Shown here piece after piece: positions 6,094 to 13,722 of a stretch of 16,905 bases of DNA. Positions within the stretch are counted from its first letter, which is position 1. The number at the start of each line of letters is the position of its first letter. The stretch is from an uncultured Christensenella sp. (GTDB lineage: Bacteria > Bacillota > Clostridia > Christensenellales > UBA3700). The DNA lies in assembly GCA_910577795.1 (NCBI GenBank), contig CAJTNW010000028.1, positions 1 to 16,905 on the forward strand. Direction: 5' to 3'. The notes beneath the pieces are model-generated. The model did no database searches, was not told where the DNA came from, and worked only from the letters and a program-made list of their open reading frames with translations. Both the position numbers and the translations under genes were made by a program.

Positions 6094-8058
6094 TTACTTT
6101 TCCTCTGCTGGTTTTCTACCTTCTCTTAACTCTTTGTAGAATTTAATCAAATCGTCTTCACTAGTACCACCCAATTGTTGAGTTGGAGTAACATCACCAT
6201 CACTAACACTATAATAACCCCAAACGTCAATGTCCTTCATGATAGCACCCGCAATACTTGGTATAGGGAACTGATTATATTCACCTTTACTACCTTCTGC
6301 TACAGTTGCAAAACGAAGTCTTTCATATCCAATAACTGTAGACCCATTTCTTGGAAGTCCATTACCTGTTCTAATTTTAATAATCGCAAAGTGTATATAA
6401 TAGTTGCCGTTTTCATCTTGACCTTTTAATGGGTCATAAGATTTCTTTGGAATTTCGCTGGCTGCAATAGGGTTTGCAATACCTGCAAAGTCCTCTGTTT
6501 CTGGCAAGAATGCCAAACCATTTTGTGCTTTCCAGTTATAAATATCAAGGAAAGAATCTTCAACTATTTCCAAAGTGTTCCAAGTGTCTTTTGCATTACC
6601 TTCTGTTATTTTGTCATCAAAGCAATAAAACAAAATTCCACCAGTAAGTGAGTTTGCAATAACATTGTTTTTAGATGTTATGTAACTTCCATGGTTTGCA
6701 AAAGTTGCTATAGAAACTGCAGTATCTGCTGCGTTTCTTACTATTGTACCTTCAATATCAACATTAGAGTTTCTAATATGTACTACTTTACCACCATTTT
6801 CTATTAAACAATGCTTAATATAAACACTAGCCTTTTCGTCATCAACACCTTCAATATCAACTAGGTTACCATATCTACTGAATAGCAATACACCTCTGCT
6901 TTCAATTGTTTCCTTAGAAACATTTATCATATTACCTTCTGGTTTAGTAGCAGTAGTTTCATCTGCAACTGCTGCAGCACCATCTCCTTCTGGAGCAGGT
7001 TCTTCAGTTGCATTAGGGTCATAAGTGCTCATATCATTACCAGTAACATGAACATCTTGGAATATAATTTGGTTACCATCTGGATTATTTCTTATGGCTA
7101 AACCAGTGTCACCCCAAACTTTACCATTACCTTGTCTGTATGGTTGACCATAAATTTTACTGCTGGCTTTTGTTCTACTACAAACAATTTCAAACATATT
7201 AATAGTTTTGCCATTGCCATATACATGATTAACAATTCTTACATTGCCATGATTTGCTCTTTTTTCACCTTCAAGTTTAGGGCTTGCAATATTGTTTTGT
7301 AAAACAATAATTTTACCTTCTGAAGCAGTGCTTCTAAAACTTTGCCAGTCAACAATATTTACTCCGTCTTGCACTGCAATACAATCAACTTCTATTGGAT
7401 TAGTAGGAGCATTTTCACCAGTAAGTTTGTAAGAAATTTTAAATTCGCCTTCACCATCAACTGTTAACTTGCTACCACTTAAACTTGCAGGACCACTTTC
7501 GCCATCAACAAAAGCAAATTCTGAACCGCCTGGGAAGGTAGTTTTTAAATCAACTTGACCTTCTGTACCAAAATAATATGGTGTATCAGTCATATCAACA
7601 ATAAGTTCTGTACTACCCAAACCTTGTGTAGCAGTTTCAGCAAAAAGAATGCTCATCAAAAGTGGACCAAACATAATAGCAACTGTAAGGAACAATGCTA
7701 AACATACTGCAGCAATACCACTATTTAAAATAATTTTGCCTTCTTTGCTTAGTTTTTTCCTTCTCTTTCTTTCTTTATGCTTTCTGCCATCAATTATCAT
7801 GACTTTTTCCATTTCTTCAAACTCTGCAGCAATAACAGCATCTTCATCCATGTTTGCAGGTTGGTCATTGCCCTCACCCGCATTACTATCCATGAATTTA
7901 TCTACATCCTTATCACTAGCAAAGTTATCATTAGAAGTGGCAGAAGCCTTATCAGCCTCATCAGAAGCAGAATAAGACTTATTATCGTCATAACTTGCCA
8001 AATCTAATTGGTCGAATTCATCAAATTCATTGGCAACATTTTTTTCCTCTTCTCTCAT
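6094..8058 (-). CDS. membrane-anchored beta-helix-like surface protein, paralog A
   Basis: I do not recognise the family. The 654-residue protein has a long acidic, Ser/Asp-rich cytoplasmic tail (1-90), a strongly basic stretch RKHKERKRRKK (92-102), one membrane segment (about 109-139) and a large outside domain: a type II, N-in membrane protein with no cleavage or sortase motif. Residues 230-500 contain short Asn/Gly-rich repeated strands of the kind found in right-handed beta-helix proteins, such as LQNNIASP (253-260), YGNGKT (280-285), VTGNDM (338-343) and NNVIANSLTGG (464-474). After these come YNWK (507-510) and DIDVWGYY (609-616). An Ala/Pro/Glu-rich insert at about 345-377 is absent from paralog B. 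A TTTACA-17-TATAAT promoter and a GAGGGGAG site precede it, and it ends at a strong terminator, so it is probably transcribed alone. Catalytic activity cannot be inferred. Confidence 0.75.
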   Translation of the reverse strand: MREEEKNVANEFDEFDQLDLASYDDNKSYSASDEADKASATSNDNFASDKDVDKFMDSNAGEGNDQPANMDEDAVIAAEFEEMEKVMIIDGRKHKERKRRKKLSKEGKIILNSGIAAVCLALFLTVAIMFGPLLMSILFAETATQGLGSTELIVDMTDTPYYFGTEGQVDLKTTFPGGSEFAFVDGESGPASLSGSKLTVDGEGEFKISYKLTGENAPTNPIEVDCIAVQDGVNIVDWQSFRSTASEGKIIVLQNNIASPKLEGEKRANHGNVRIVNHVYGNGKTINMFEIVCSRTKASSKIYGQPYRQGNGKVWGDTGLAIRNNPDGNQIIFQDVHVTGNDMSTYDPNATEEPAPEGDGAAAVADETTATKPEGNMINVSKETIESRGVLLFSRYGNLVDIEGVDDEKASVYIKHCLIENGGKVVHIRNSNVDIEGTIVRNAADTAVSIATFANHGSYITSKNNVIANSLTGGILFYCFDDKITEGNAKDTWNTLEIVEDSFLDIYNWKAQNGLAFLPETEDFAGIANPIAASEIPKKSYDPLKGQDENGNYYIHFAIIKIRTGNGLPRNGSTVIGYERLRFATVAEGSKGEYNQFPIPSIAGAIMKDIDVWGYYSVSDGDVTPTQQLGGTSEDDLIKFYKELREGRKPAEEK

Positions 8059-8097
8059 AACTCCCCTCTCTTAAAAGAATACTTTTTGTTCGATTAT

Positions 8098-8126
8098 ATT
8101 ATATCATTATAATCAAAGTTTGTAAA
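8098..8126 (-). promoter_or_regulatory. predicted promoter of paralog A
   Basis: TTTACA (8121-8126) and TATAAT (8098-8103) on the minus strand have the ideal 17-base spacing. Overlapping TATAAT copies lie at 8093-8098 and 8106-8111. The leader would be about 33 bases. Confidence 0.65.
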
Positions 8127-8619
8127 CACCTTTTTAAAAATTATTTATTTAAAAATTTATTTATTTTTGTCATATTTAGGGAATTAAAAACATAACCCCC
8201 GATTTTTGCTCAGCAATTTACAAGATAAATCACAAATATTTTTTATAAAAAATTCCTAATTTTTTTATTCAAAATTTTAAACACAAAATTTTTAGCAATG
8301 TTATTTCTAACACACAAATATTAACACTTAAAAACAAAATCTAAAAACCACATTAATTACGCAAAATAATATTCTGAACCACAAAAGCATTTTCAATTAT
8401 CAATAATACATTTTAAAATTTTGCATTATTAGTGTAATTTAGCAAATATCCTATCAAAAATCGCTACTATAAATAAAATAATTCAAAAAAATTAGTGATT
8501 TTATCAATAAATAATATAAAAGCAAAAACATTTTTTGTTTTTGCTTTTTGTTTAGATATAAACTATAATAGTTAATCTTATTTTAATAAAAATCATTTAA
8601 AAATTACTATTATTTCTTT
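8127..8619. other. gene-free AT-rich spacer between the two paralogs
   Basis: There is no credible coding sequence on either strand. It contains two copies of the dispersed motif (CGATTTTTG at 8200-8208; CAAAAATCG at 8455-8463) and the terminator of paralog B (8518-8548). The shared 14-mer ACCCCCGATTTTTG (8195-8208) also occurs at 38-51. The rest is low-complexity AT sequence. Confidence 0.6.
8518..8548 (-). terminator. terminator of the 8620-10623 gene
   Basis: A 13-bp perfect stem (8518-8530 with 8536-8548) with a 5-base loop lies about 70 bases beyond the stop codon. Both strands give U-rich flanks, so it may work in both directions, but only the minus strand has an upstream gene. Confidence 0.7.
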
Positions 8620-10623
8620 CTACCATTCTTCATACAATTTATCCAATACTTCTTGGCTTAATATTGCAGTTGGTGTTACATCTCTATCCCCTCGCTCGTA
8701 ATATCCCCAAACATCAATATCCCTAATTATTGCTGCTGCCAAACTTGGTAATGGGAATCCATTTTCATAGCCTTTATCCCTTGAAGTTTGATATCCTATA
8801 TCTTGGTAGTTTGTAACATACGAACCATTTTGTGCTAAACCGCCACCTGTTCTTAATTTAATAATAGCAAAATGGATATATTTTTTTCCTTCAACATTTG
8901 CTTTTAAAGAATCATATTTGGTTTTTGGTATTTCACTTTTTGCAACTGGGTTAGCAACTTCTGCACCCCCCTCTGTCTCTGGCATAAATGCTAAGCCATC
9001 TTGTTCTTTCCAATTATATATATCAAGGAAAGTTCCTTTTTCAATAAGTAACTCGTTCCAACTCTCCTCCGCGTTTGCATTACTAATTGCACCATCATAA
9101 CAATAAAATACTACACCGCCTGTAAGCGAATTTGAAATTACATTATTGCGTGATGTAACAACACTTCGCTCATAAGCATAAGTTGCAAAAGACAATGCAG
9201 TATCTGAGGCATTACGAATTATGTTTCCTTCAAACTCCATATCTGCACATCTTACATGGATAAGTTTGTGGCTATTTTCCAAAACACAATGTTTTAATTT
9301 TAAATTAGCCTTCTGTATTATTTCTTTATTACCTGCTGCATCTGTAGTTGTCTCGCCCTCTACACTAAGAAGAGTTCCGTACGCACTAAACAATTTTAAA
9401 CCTCTTCTATCCAAAATAGTTTGGTTAACACCATGCAAATTGCCGCCTTCTTCCGTTTTCATATCATTACCAGTAATATGAAGGTCTTGTATTGTTATTT
9501 GACTACCATCTTCCTTGGCACATACCCAAAATGCTGACCAACCGCTAACTGGTCCATTACCTTGCAAATAAGGTTTTGTTAAACTACCACTAGAAAACTT
9601 GTTTCTGCAAACAACTATTTCAAAAACGTTTAAAGTGCAACCATTGCCATAAATATCGCCATACACCTTTAAACCTTCCATTTTATTTTTCTTTGTTCCT
9701 TCCATAACTGGTGCGGCAATATAATTGTTTTGCAAACATATTGTAGGATAAAAAGCATCACTACCGCTATTATCTTCAGGTGCCATTTTGTTTTTAAGCC
9801 TTTTTACAAAATCTTCCCAATTATCTACATTTACAGCATCTTCAATAATTTGAACTTCTTTTTCTACAAGTTCTTCTTCCTCATTAACTGTTTGAGTAAA
9901 AGTAATTGTAAAACTTTTTACATTACCATCATCATAAATACTTGAAATATTATTGATAATACCATTTTTTATATTAACAGTATCACTTTTAAAATCTTTT
10001 CCATCAGGATAAACTTTGTTTAAATCAACAGGACCAACTGTACCAATTATATGAGGCAACCCGTCCATATCTACTTTTAATTCTGCACCAGTCATACCTT
10101 GAGCGGGCGAAATTTTGAAAAAAGATGACGCAAAATACACAACCACAATACATATTACTGCAGATATAACAGTTGCATAAGTACGCACAACAATTTTTCT
10201 AACTTTCGTTTTTCTCCTTCTTTTTTTTCGCGGTTTACGTTTTTGTCCATCAATGATATTTGTCATTACGTCAAATTCTTCAGAAATACGACTCTCTTCA
10301 GATTCCGTTTGGTCGCATAAACTACTAATTCCTTCCGTTTTTAAAATAGTTGCCTCGTCAGTAGAATTAGCCTCTTTAATATCCTCATTTTCACCAAATA
10401 TACCTAAAGATACTACACCTTCTGCAAGTGCACTATCCGAAAATTCACCTAGTGTATTATTATCCGATTCATTATTTGATAAATCTAAATTTTCAGCATT
10501 ATCAAAATCAATTTTATTGACATTGGCATCTTCAATGTCATTTGAATTAGGATTTATATTTTCCTCATTATTTATTTTGTTTAAGCAATCATTTTCATTA
10601 AGATTTTTGGTCTCTTTACTCAT
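8620..10623 (-). CDS. membrane-anchored beta-helix-like surface protein, paralog B
   Basis: A 667-residue relative of the 6094-8058 product with the same architecture: an Asn/Asp/Glu-rich cytoplasmic tail (1-125), a very basic stretch KRKPRKKRRRK (about 128-138), one membrane segment (about 145-168) and a large outside domain. The cytoplasmic tail is unrelated in detail, whereas the outside domain aligns along its length. Shared blocks include LQNNYIAAP (297-305), YGNGCTLNVFEIV (325-337), ITGNDM (383-388), IRNASDTALS (469-478), NNVISNSLTGG (493-503), FLDIYNWKEQ (532-541), IHFAIIKLRTG (583-593) and RDIDVWGYY (634-642). This pattern of conservation marks the outside region as the working part. 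A GAGG site lies 5 bases before the ATG. It looks like an old duplication, since the sequences have diverged considerably. Function unknown; glycan binding or a structural surface role is only a guess. Confidence 0.75.
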   Translation of the reverse strand: MSKETKNLNENDCLNKINNEENINPNSNDIEDANVNKIDFDNAENLDLSNNESDNNTLGEFSDSALAEGVVSLGIFGENEDIKEANSTDEATILKTEGISSLCDQTESEESRISEEFDVMTNIIDGQKRKPRKKRRRKTKVRKIVVRTYATVISAVICIVVVYFASSFFKISPAQGMTGAELKVDMDGLPHIIGTVGPVDLNKVYPDGKDFKSDTVNIKNGIINNISSIYDDGNVKSFTITFTQTVNEEEELVEKEVQIIEDAVNVDNWEDFVKRLKNKMAPEDNSGSDAFYPTICLQNNYIAAPVMEGTKKNKMEGLKVYGDIYGNGCTLNVFEIVVCRNKFSSGSLTKPYLQGNGPVSGWSAFWVCAKEDGSQITIQDLHITGNDMKTEEGGNLHGVNQTILDRRGLKLFSAYGTLLSVEGETTTDAAGNKEIIQKANLKLKHCVLENSHKLIHVRCADMEFEGNIIRNASDTALSFATYAYERSVVTSRNNVISNSLTGGVVFYCYDGAISNANAEESWNELLIEKGTFLDIYNWKEQDGLAFMPETEGGAEVANPVAKSEIPKTKYDSLKANVEGKKYIHFAIIKLRTGGGLAQNGSYVTNYQDIGYQTSRDKGYENGFPLPSLAAAIIRDIDVWGYYERGDRDVTPTAILSQEVLDKLYEEW

Positions 10624-10662
10624 ATTTGCCTCGCAATTAATAAATTTATAGTCATATATTTT

Positions 10663-10690
10663 AATATAACATATTTTTGTTGTTTTGCAA
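10663..10690 (-). promoter_or_regulatory. possible promoter of paralog B
   Basis: TTGCAA (10685-10690) and TATATT (10663-10668) on the minus strand are 16 bases apart and would give a leader of about 33 bases, like that of paralog A. The match is weak. Confidence 0.4.
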
Positions 10691-10795
10691 ATAGTTTGTA
10701 GTATTTAGTAGATTTTTGTCTTAACCTTTTATACAAAAGTTACCAAAACCAGCAATTACACTATATCTTCCTATAAAAATATTAGTCCAAATACC

Positions 10796-10824
10796 TTGAT
10801 TTTATTCATTATTTGCGGTATAAT
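10796..10824 (+). promoter_or_regulatory. predicted nagA promoter
   Basis: TTGATT (10796-10801) and a perfect TATAAT (10819-10824) are separated by 17 bases. Transcription would start near 10831, giving a short leader before the AGGAG site at 10843-10847. Confidence 0.7.
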
Positions 10825-10853
10825 ATGAGAAATCTAATATTTAGGAGTAAATC

Positions 10854-12017
10854 ATGATTTTATTTAAAAATGTAAGGCCAATTATTAATGGCAGACTTGA
10901 AAAAAATTATGATATTGCAGTAGAAAATGGTAAAATTACTAATATTGCAATTAATATAGACGAAAAAACTGCAGATAAAGTTTACAACTTAAATGGCATT
11001 ATTTTAGCCAGTGGTTATATTGATATCCACACTCATGGTGGTGGTGGGCATGATATGATGGAAGGTAGCAAAACTGCACTTGACGAAATATCAAAATATC
11101 ACTTAATAACTGGTAGCACAACCTACATTCCAACTACACTTACTGCAGATATTCCAACTACACTTACTGCACTTGAAAATGTTAGGAATTATAATTCGCC
11201 TTATGCTAGAATTTATGGTACACACTTGGAAGGTCCATTTATCTCTTTAAAAGCACCGGGGGCTCACCCACCTGCTTATATTTTAGAGCCAAATAAGGAA
11301 AATACAAAATGGGTATGGGAAAATAAAGATATTATAACAAGAATTACTGTTGCACCAGACCAAAAAAGTAGCGACTGGTTTACAACAGAATGTACAAAAA
11401 ATAATATACAAATAAGTTTGGGACATGATGCAAGTATTGATGACGAAATTAATGCTTTGACTGATAATGGAGCATCAAGTGTAACTCATATGTACAACTG
11501 CACTTCTCGCTGTTCAAGAAGAACTACTCCTCACAAGCACCTAGGTTTAACAGAAGTTGGACTTACAGATAACAGGTTATATAATGAGGTAATTGCAGAT
11601 AATAGACATGTACCTAATCCATTGTTTAAAATGATTTACAAACTAAAAAGTGCTGACAAAATATGTTTAGTATCTGACTCGCTAGCAATTGCTGGTAATC
11701 ATGGTGGGGAGTTTTATCTTGGTAGCGGAATATCTAAACAACGAATTGTTATAGAAGAAGATGTTGCAATTATAAAAGAATTAAACACTTATGCTGGCAG
11801 TGTAACACCTATTAGCAAAATGGTCGCAAACTTATGTCAAAACTTAAACATTCCTCTTGAAGAATGTGTTAAAATGGGTTCTTTAAATCAAGCAAAATTA
11901 TTAAATATTGCTGATAGAGGCGACATAAAAGTTGGCATGCTTGCAGACTTTAACACATTAGATGAGCAAGGCAATTTAATTGACACTTATCTTGGTGGAG
12001 TAAAAGTTGATAAATAA
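10854..12017 (+). CDS. nagA: N-acetylglucosamine-6-phosphate deacetylase
   Basis: Cytoplasmic amidohydrolase that removes acetate from GlcNAc-6-P to give glucosamine-6-P, feeding amino-sugar catabolism or wall precursor synthesis. Metal and active-site motifs are present: DIHTHGG with H59 and H61, HLEGPF with E126, GHD with H191, THMYN with H212, and the catalytic aspartate D275 in LVSDS. The 387-residue length is normal. The stretch after H212 (THMYNCTSRCSRR) departs from the common THLFNAM pattern and resembles a divergent NagA branch I associate with Clostridia, so a related acylamino-sugar substrate is possible. AGGAG 6 bases before the ATG supports the start. It is the only plus-strand gene, divergent from paralog B, with its own promoter and terminator. 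No nagB lies in the window. A perfect 21-bp direct repeat sits within the gene. Confidence 0.88.
   Translation: MILFKNVRPIINGRLEKNYDIAVENGKITNIAINIDEKTADKVYNLNGIILASGYIDIHTHGGGGHDMMEGSKTALDEISKYHLITGSTTYIPTTLTADIPTTLTALENVRNYNSPYARIYGTHLEGPFISLKAPGAHPPAYILEPNKENTKWVWENKDIITRITVAPDQKSSDWFTTECTKNNIQISLGHDASIDDEINALTDNGASSVTHMYNCTSRCSRRTTPHKHLGLTEVGLTDNRLYNEVIADNRHVPNPLFKMIYKLKSADKICLVSDSLAIAGNHGGEFYLGSGISKQRIVIEEDVAIIKELNTYAGSVTPISKMVANLCQNLNIPLEECVKMGSLNQAKLLNIADRGDIKVGMLADFNTLDEQGNLIDTYLGGVKVDK
11127..11171 (+). repeat. 21-bp direct repeat inside nagA
   Basis: Bases 11127-11147 and 11151-11171 are identical over 21 bases with a 24-base period, so the frame is kept. They encode two copies of IPTTLTA at about residues 92-98 and 100-106. 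The copies agree at every base, including synonymous positions, which suggests a recent small duplication or copying event. Confidence 0.8.
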
Positions 12018-12080
12018 TCTTGTTTAATTTTTTATTGATACAGTATCATATAATATTTAGATAAATTAACAAAAAACATT

Positions 12081-12089
12081 CAAAAATCG
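12081..12089 (+). repeat. CAAAAATCG dispersed motif, copy 5
   Basis: CAAAAATCG followed by ATATTAAA, in the convergent gap after nagA. Its extended context is nearly identical to the copy at 2945-2953. Confidence 0.4.
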
Positions 12090-12098
12090 ATATTAAAC

Positions 12099-12130
12099 AA
12101 AAAATAACTGGTAAATACCAGTTATTTTTT
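12099..12130. terminator. bidirectional terminator between nagA and the oxidoreductase
   Basis: A 14-bp perfect stem (12099-12112 with 12117-12130) with an AAAT loop. T-runs follow on both strands, fitting its place between two convergent genes. Confidence 0.88.
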
Positions 12131-12202
12131 ATTATTTTAGAATAAAATTATTTTGCACACAACTCATTAACTAAAAGCAAAAATTATTCAATTATTTTAA
12201 AC

Positions 12203-13600
12203 TTATTCTTTAATTTGTAATAATTCTCTTGCCATTTTTACACCCATTACAGATGCCATCATTAGTCCTCTTGTCCAGCCGGAACTATCACCTAAACAAT
12301 GCAAGTTTTTAATGTTTGTATTTAAGTTTTCGTCCATTTTTATTTTGTTACTATAAAACTTAAGTTCAGGGGAATACAACAGAGTTTCTGGACTTGCAAA
12401 ACCTGGCACAACTTCGTCAACTGCTTTAATAAAGTTGATTATATTAAGCATAGGTCTATATGGCATAGCACTAGTTATATCACCCGCAACAGCATCTGGC
12501 AAAGTTGGTCTTACATTGCTGCTTGCAAGTTCGTGTTGCCAAGTCCGTTTGCCGTCCAAAATATCCCCGTACCTTTGCACAAGTACTTTGCCATTTGCAA
12601 GCATATTTGTAAGTTCGCCCACTTTTTGTGCATAGGCTATAGGCTGATTAAATGGCTCTGTAAACTTAGCACTGCATAATATTGACAGGTTGGTATTGTT
12701 AGATTTCTTTTCCTTATAAGAATGTCCGTTTACAACCGCTAAGTCGTTATCATAATTTTCTTGGCTGACAAATCCTCCTGGATTTTGGCAAAATGTTCTT
12801 ACTTTATTTTTAAATGGCTTAGGATAACCTATTAACTTAGACTCATACAAAACATTGTTAACTTCTTCCATAATTTCATTACGAACTTCTACTCGCACAC
12901 CAATATCAACAACACCTGCCTCATGCAAAATATTATGTTCTTCACAAATTTTCTCCAACCAGTCTGCACCACGTCTGCCTGTTGCAATTACTGTCTTTTT
13001 TGCCCTATATTCTACTTTATTTTTATTTTCGATAGCAATTACTCCAAGACATTCTTCCCCCTGCATAATAATATCTTCTACATTTACATTAAACTTAATT
13101 TCTACACCATTATTTAACAAATATTGCTCTATTTTAAAATAAATTTCTTGTGCTTTTTCTGTACCCAAATGTCTTATTGGGCAGTCAACCAATTTAAGTC
13201 CTGCTTGAATTGCTTTTTTTCTAATATCTTTAACTTTTTCGCTATTGCCAACACCTTCAACTTTGCTATCTGCACCAAACTCCAAATATAGGCTATCTGC
13301 ATAATTTATTAATTGTTCTGCCATATCTGTTCCAATAAGTTCTGGCAAATCACCCCCAACTTCCGGGCTTAATGACAACTTACCATCAGAAAAAGCACCT
13401 GCCCCACTAAAGCCAGTTGTTATGTTACAATATGGCTTACAATTTACACATTGTTTTGTTTTGGATTTAGGGCAAACTCTTTTTTCTACTGCCCTACCTT
13501 TTTCAATAATAAGTATTTTTTTGTCACTACCCTTTTTTACAAGTTCCAAGGCAGTAAAAATCCCCGCAGGACCTGCGCCAACAATAATTAAATCATACAT
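12203..13600 (-). CDS. NAD(P)/FAD-dependent oxidoreductase (COG2509-like)
   Basis: Predicted cytoplasmic flavoprotein of the uncharacterised FAD-dependent dehydrogenase group that I associate with COG2509; its substrate is unknown. The dinucleotide-binding loop is at the N-terminus (VGAGPAG, 7-13), and a second FAD contact near the C-terminus is in HCLGDSSGWTRG. Four cysteines lie close together at C43, C51, C54 and C58, just before GFSGAGAFSDGK, and could bind a metal or an Fe-S cluster. I start it at the ATG at 13600 (465 residues) because AGGAGG lies 7 bases upstream and the GxGxxG loop then falls at the usual place. A TTG start at 13621 would put the ribosome binding site inside the gene. 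Transcription begins at a consensus promoter, and a purine-type riboswitch with a terminator precedes the gene, so expression should respond to a purine. Confidence 0.82.
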   Translation of the reverse strand: MYDLIIVGAGPAGIFTALELVKKGSDKKILIIEKGRAVEKRVCPKSKTKQCVNCKPYCNITTGFSGAGAFSDGKLSLSPEVGGDLPELIGTDMAEQLINYADSLYLEFGADSKVEGVGNSEKVKDIRKKAIQAGLKLVDCPIRHLGTEKAQEIYFKIEQYLLNNGVEIKFNVNVEDIIMQGEECLGVIAIENKNKVEYRAKKTVIATGRRGADWLEKICEEHNILHEAGVVDIGVRVEVRNEIMEEVNNVLYESKLIGYPKPFKNKVRTFCQNPGGFVSQENYDNDLAVVNGHSYKEKKSNNTNLSILCSAKFTEPFNQPIAYAQKVGELTNMLANGKVLVQRYGDILDGKRTWQHELASSNVRPTLPDAVAGDITSAMPYRPMLNIINFIKAVDEVVPGFASPETLLYSPELKFYSNKIKMDENLNTNIKNLHCLGDSSGWTRGLMMASVMGVKMARELLQIKE

Positions 13601-13607
13601 TATTTTT

Positions 13608-13613
13608 CCTCCT
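13608..13613 (-). promoter_or_regulatory. ribosome binding site deciding the oxidoreductase start
   Basis: A perfect AGGAGG lies 7 bases upstream of the ATG at 13600 and directly after the riboswitch terminator. It rules out the upstream TTG (13621) as the start. Confidence 0.9.
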
Positions 13614-13619
13614 AAAAGC

Positions 13620-13671
13620 AAAAAATTGCTAAACTTATACTATACTCAAGTGGCATAGTAAACTTTAGCAA
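13620..13671 (-). terminator. riboswitch terminator in the oxidoreductase leader
   Basis: In minus-strand RNA, bases 13671-13655 pair with 13643-13626: 8 bp (UUGCUAAA with UUUAGCAA), a G-G mismatch, 2 bp, a single-base bulge, then 6 bp (UACUAU with AUAGUA), closed by an 11-base loop. Six U follow at 13625-13620. The 5' arm is made of the L3 loop, J3/1 and the P1 3' strand of the aptamer, so terminator and aptamer exclude each other. Confidence 0.75.
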
Positions 13672-13713
13672 GTTTGTAGAAACGCTCACGCAATATGTGA
13701 ACTTATATGTCCA
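13651..13713 (-). promoter_or_regulatory. purine (guanine-type) riboswitch aptamer
   Basis: Read on the minus strand, the three junction strands of the purine aptamer appear in order: CAUAUAA (J1/2, 13709-13703), GUUUCUAC (J2/3, 13683-13676) and ACUAUG (J3/1 into P1, 13659-13654). P2 is GUUCAC with GUGAGC (13702-13697, 13689-13684) around a 7-base loop AUAUUGC. P3 is AAAC with GUUU (13675-13672, 13663-13660) around UUGCUAAA. The GC of L2 could pair with the GC of L3, keeping the loop-loop contact by covariation. P1 is short and holds a bulged A. The specificity base (C74 in xpt numbering) is C13658, as in guanine riboswitches; adenine types have U. P2 and P3 are about one pair shorter than in the textbook aptamer, which is the main reason for doubt. 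Confidence 0.78.
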
Positions 13714-13722
13714 ACCTAGTAG

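Noticed and set aside
13601..13621. Seven-codon upstream extension of the oxidoreductase from a TTG start at 13621
   Set aside because: It would place the perfect AGGAGG inside the gene and start within the riboswitch terminator region. The ATG at 13600 has ideal spacing and puts the FAD loop at residue 7.
13651..13713. Adenine or 2'-deoxyguanosine riboswitch instead of guanine
   Set aside because: The specificity base is C, which argues against adenine, and J2/3 is the canonical GUUUCUAC rather than the altered form of the 2'-dG class. The shortened helices mean that a variant ligand is not fully excluded.
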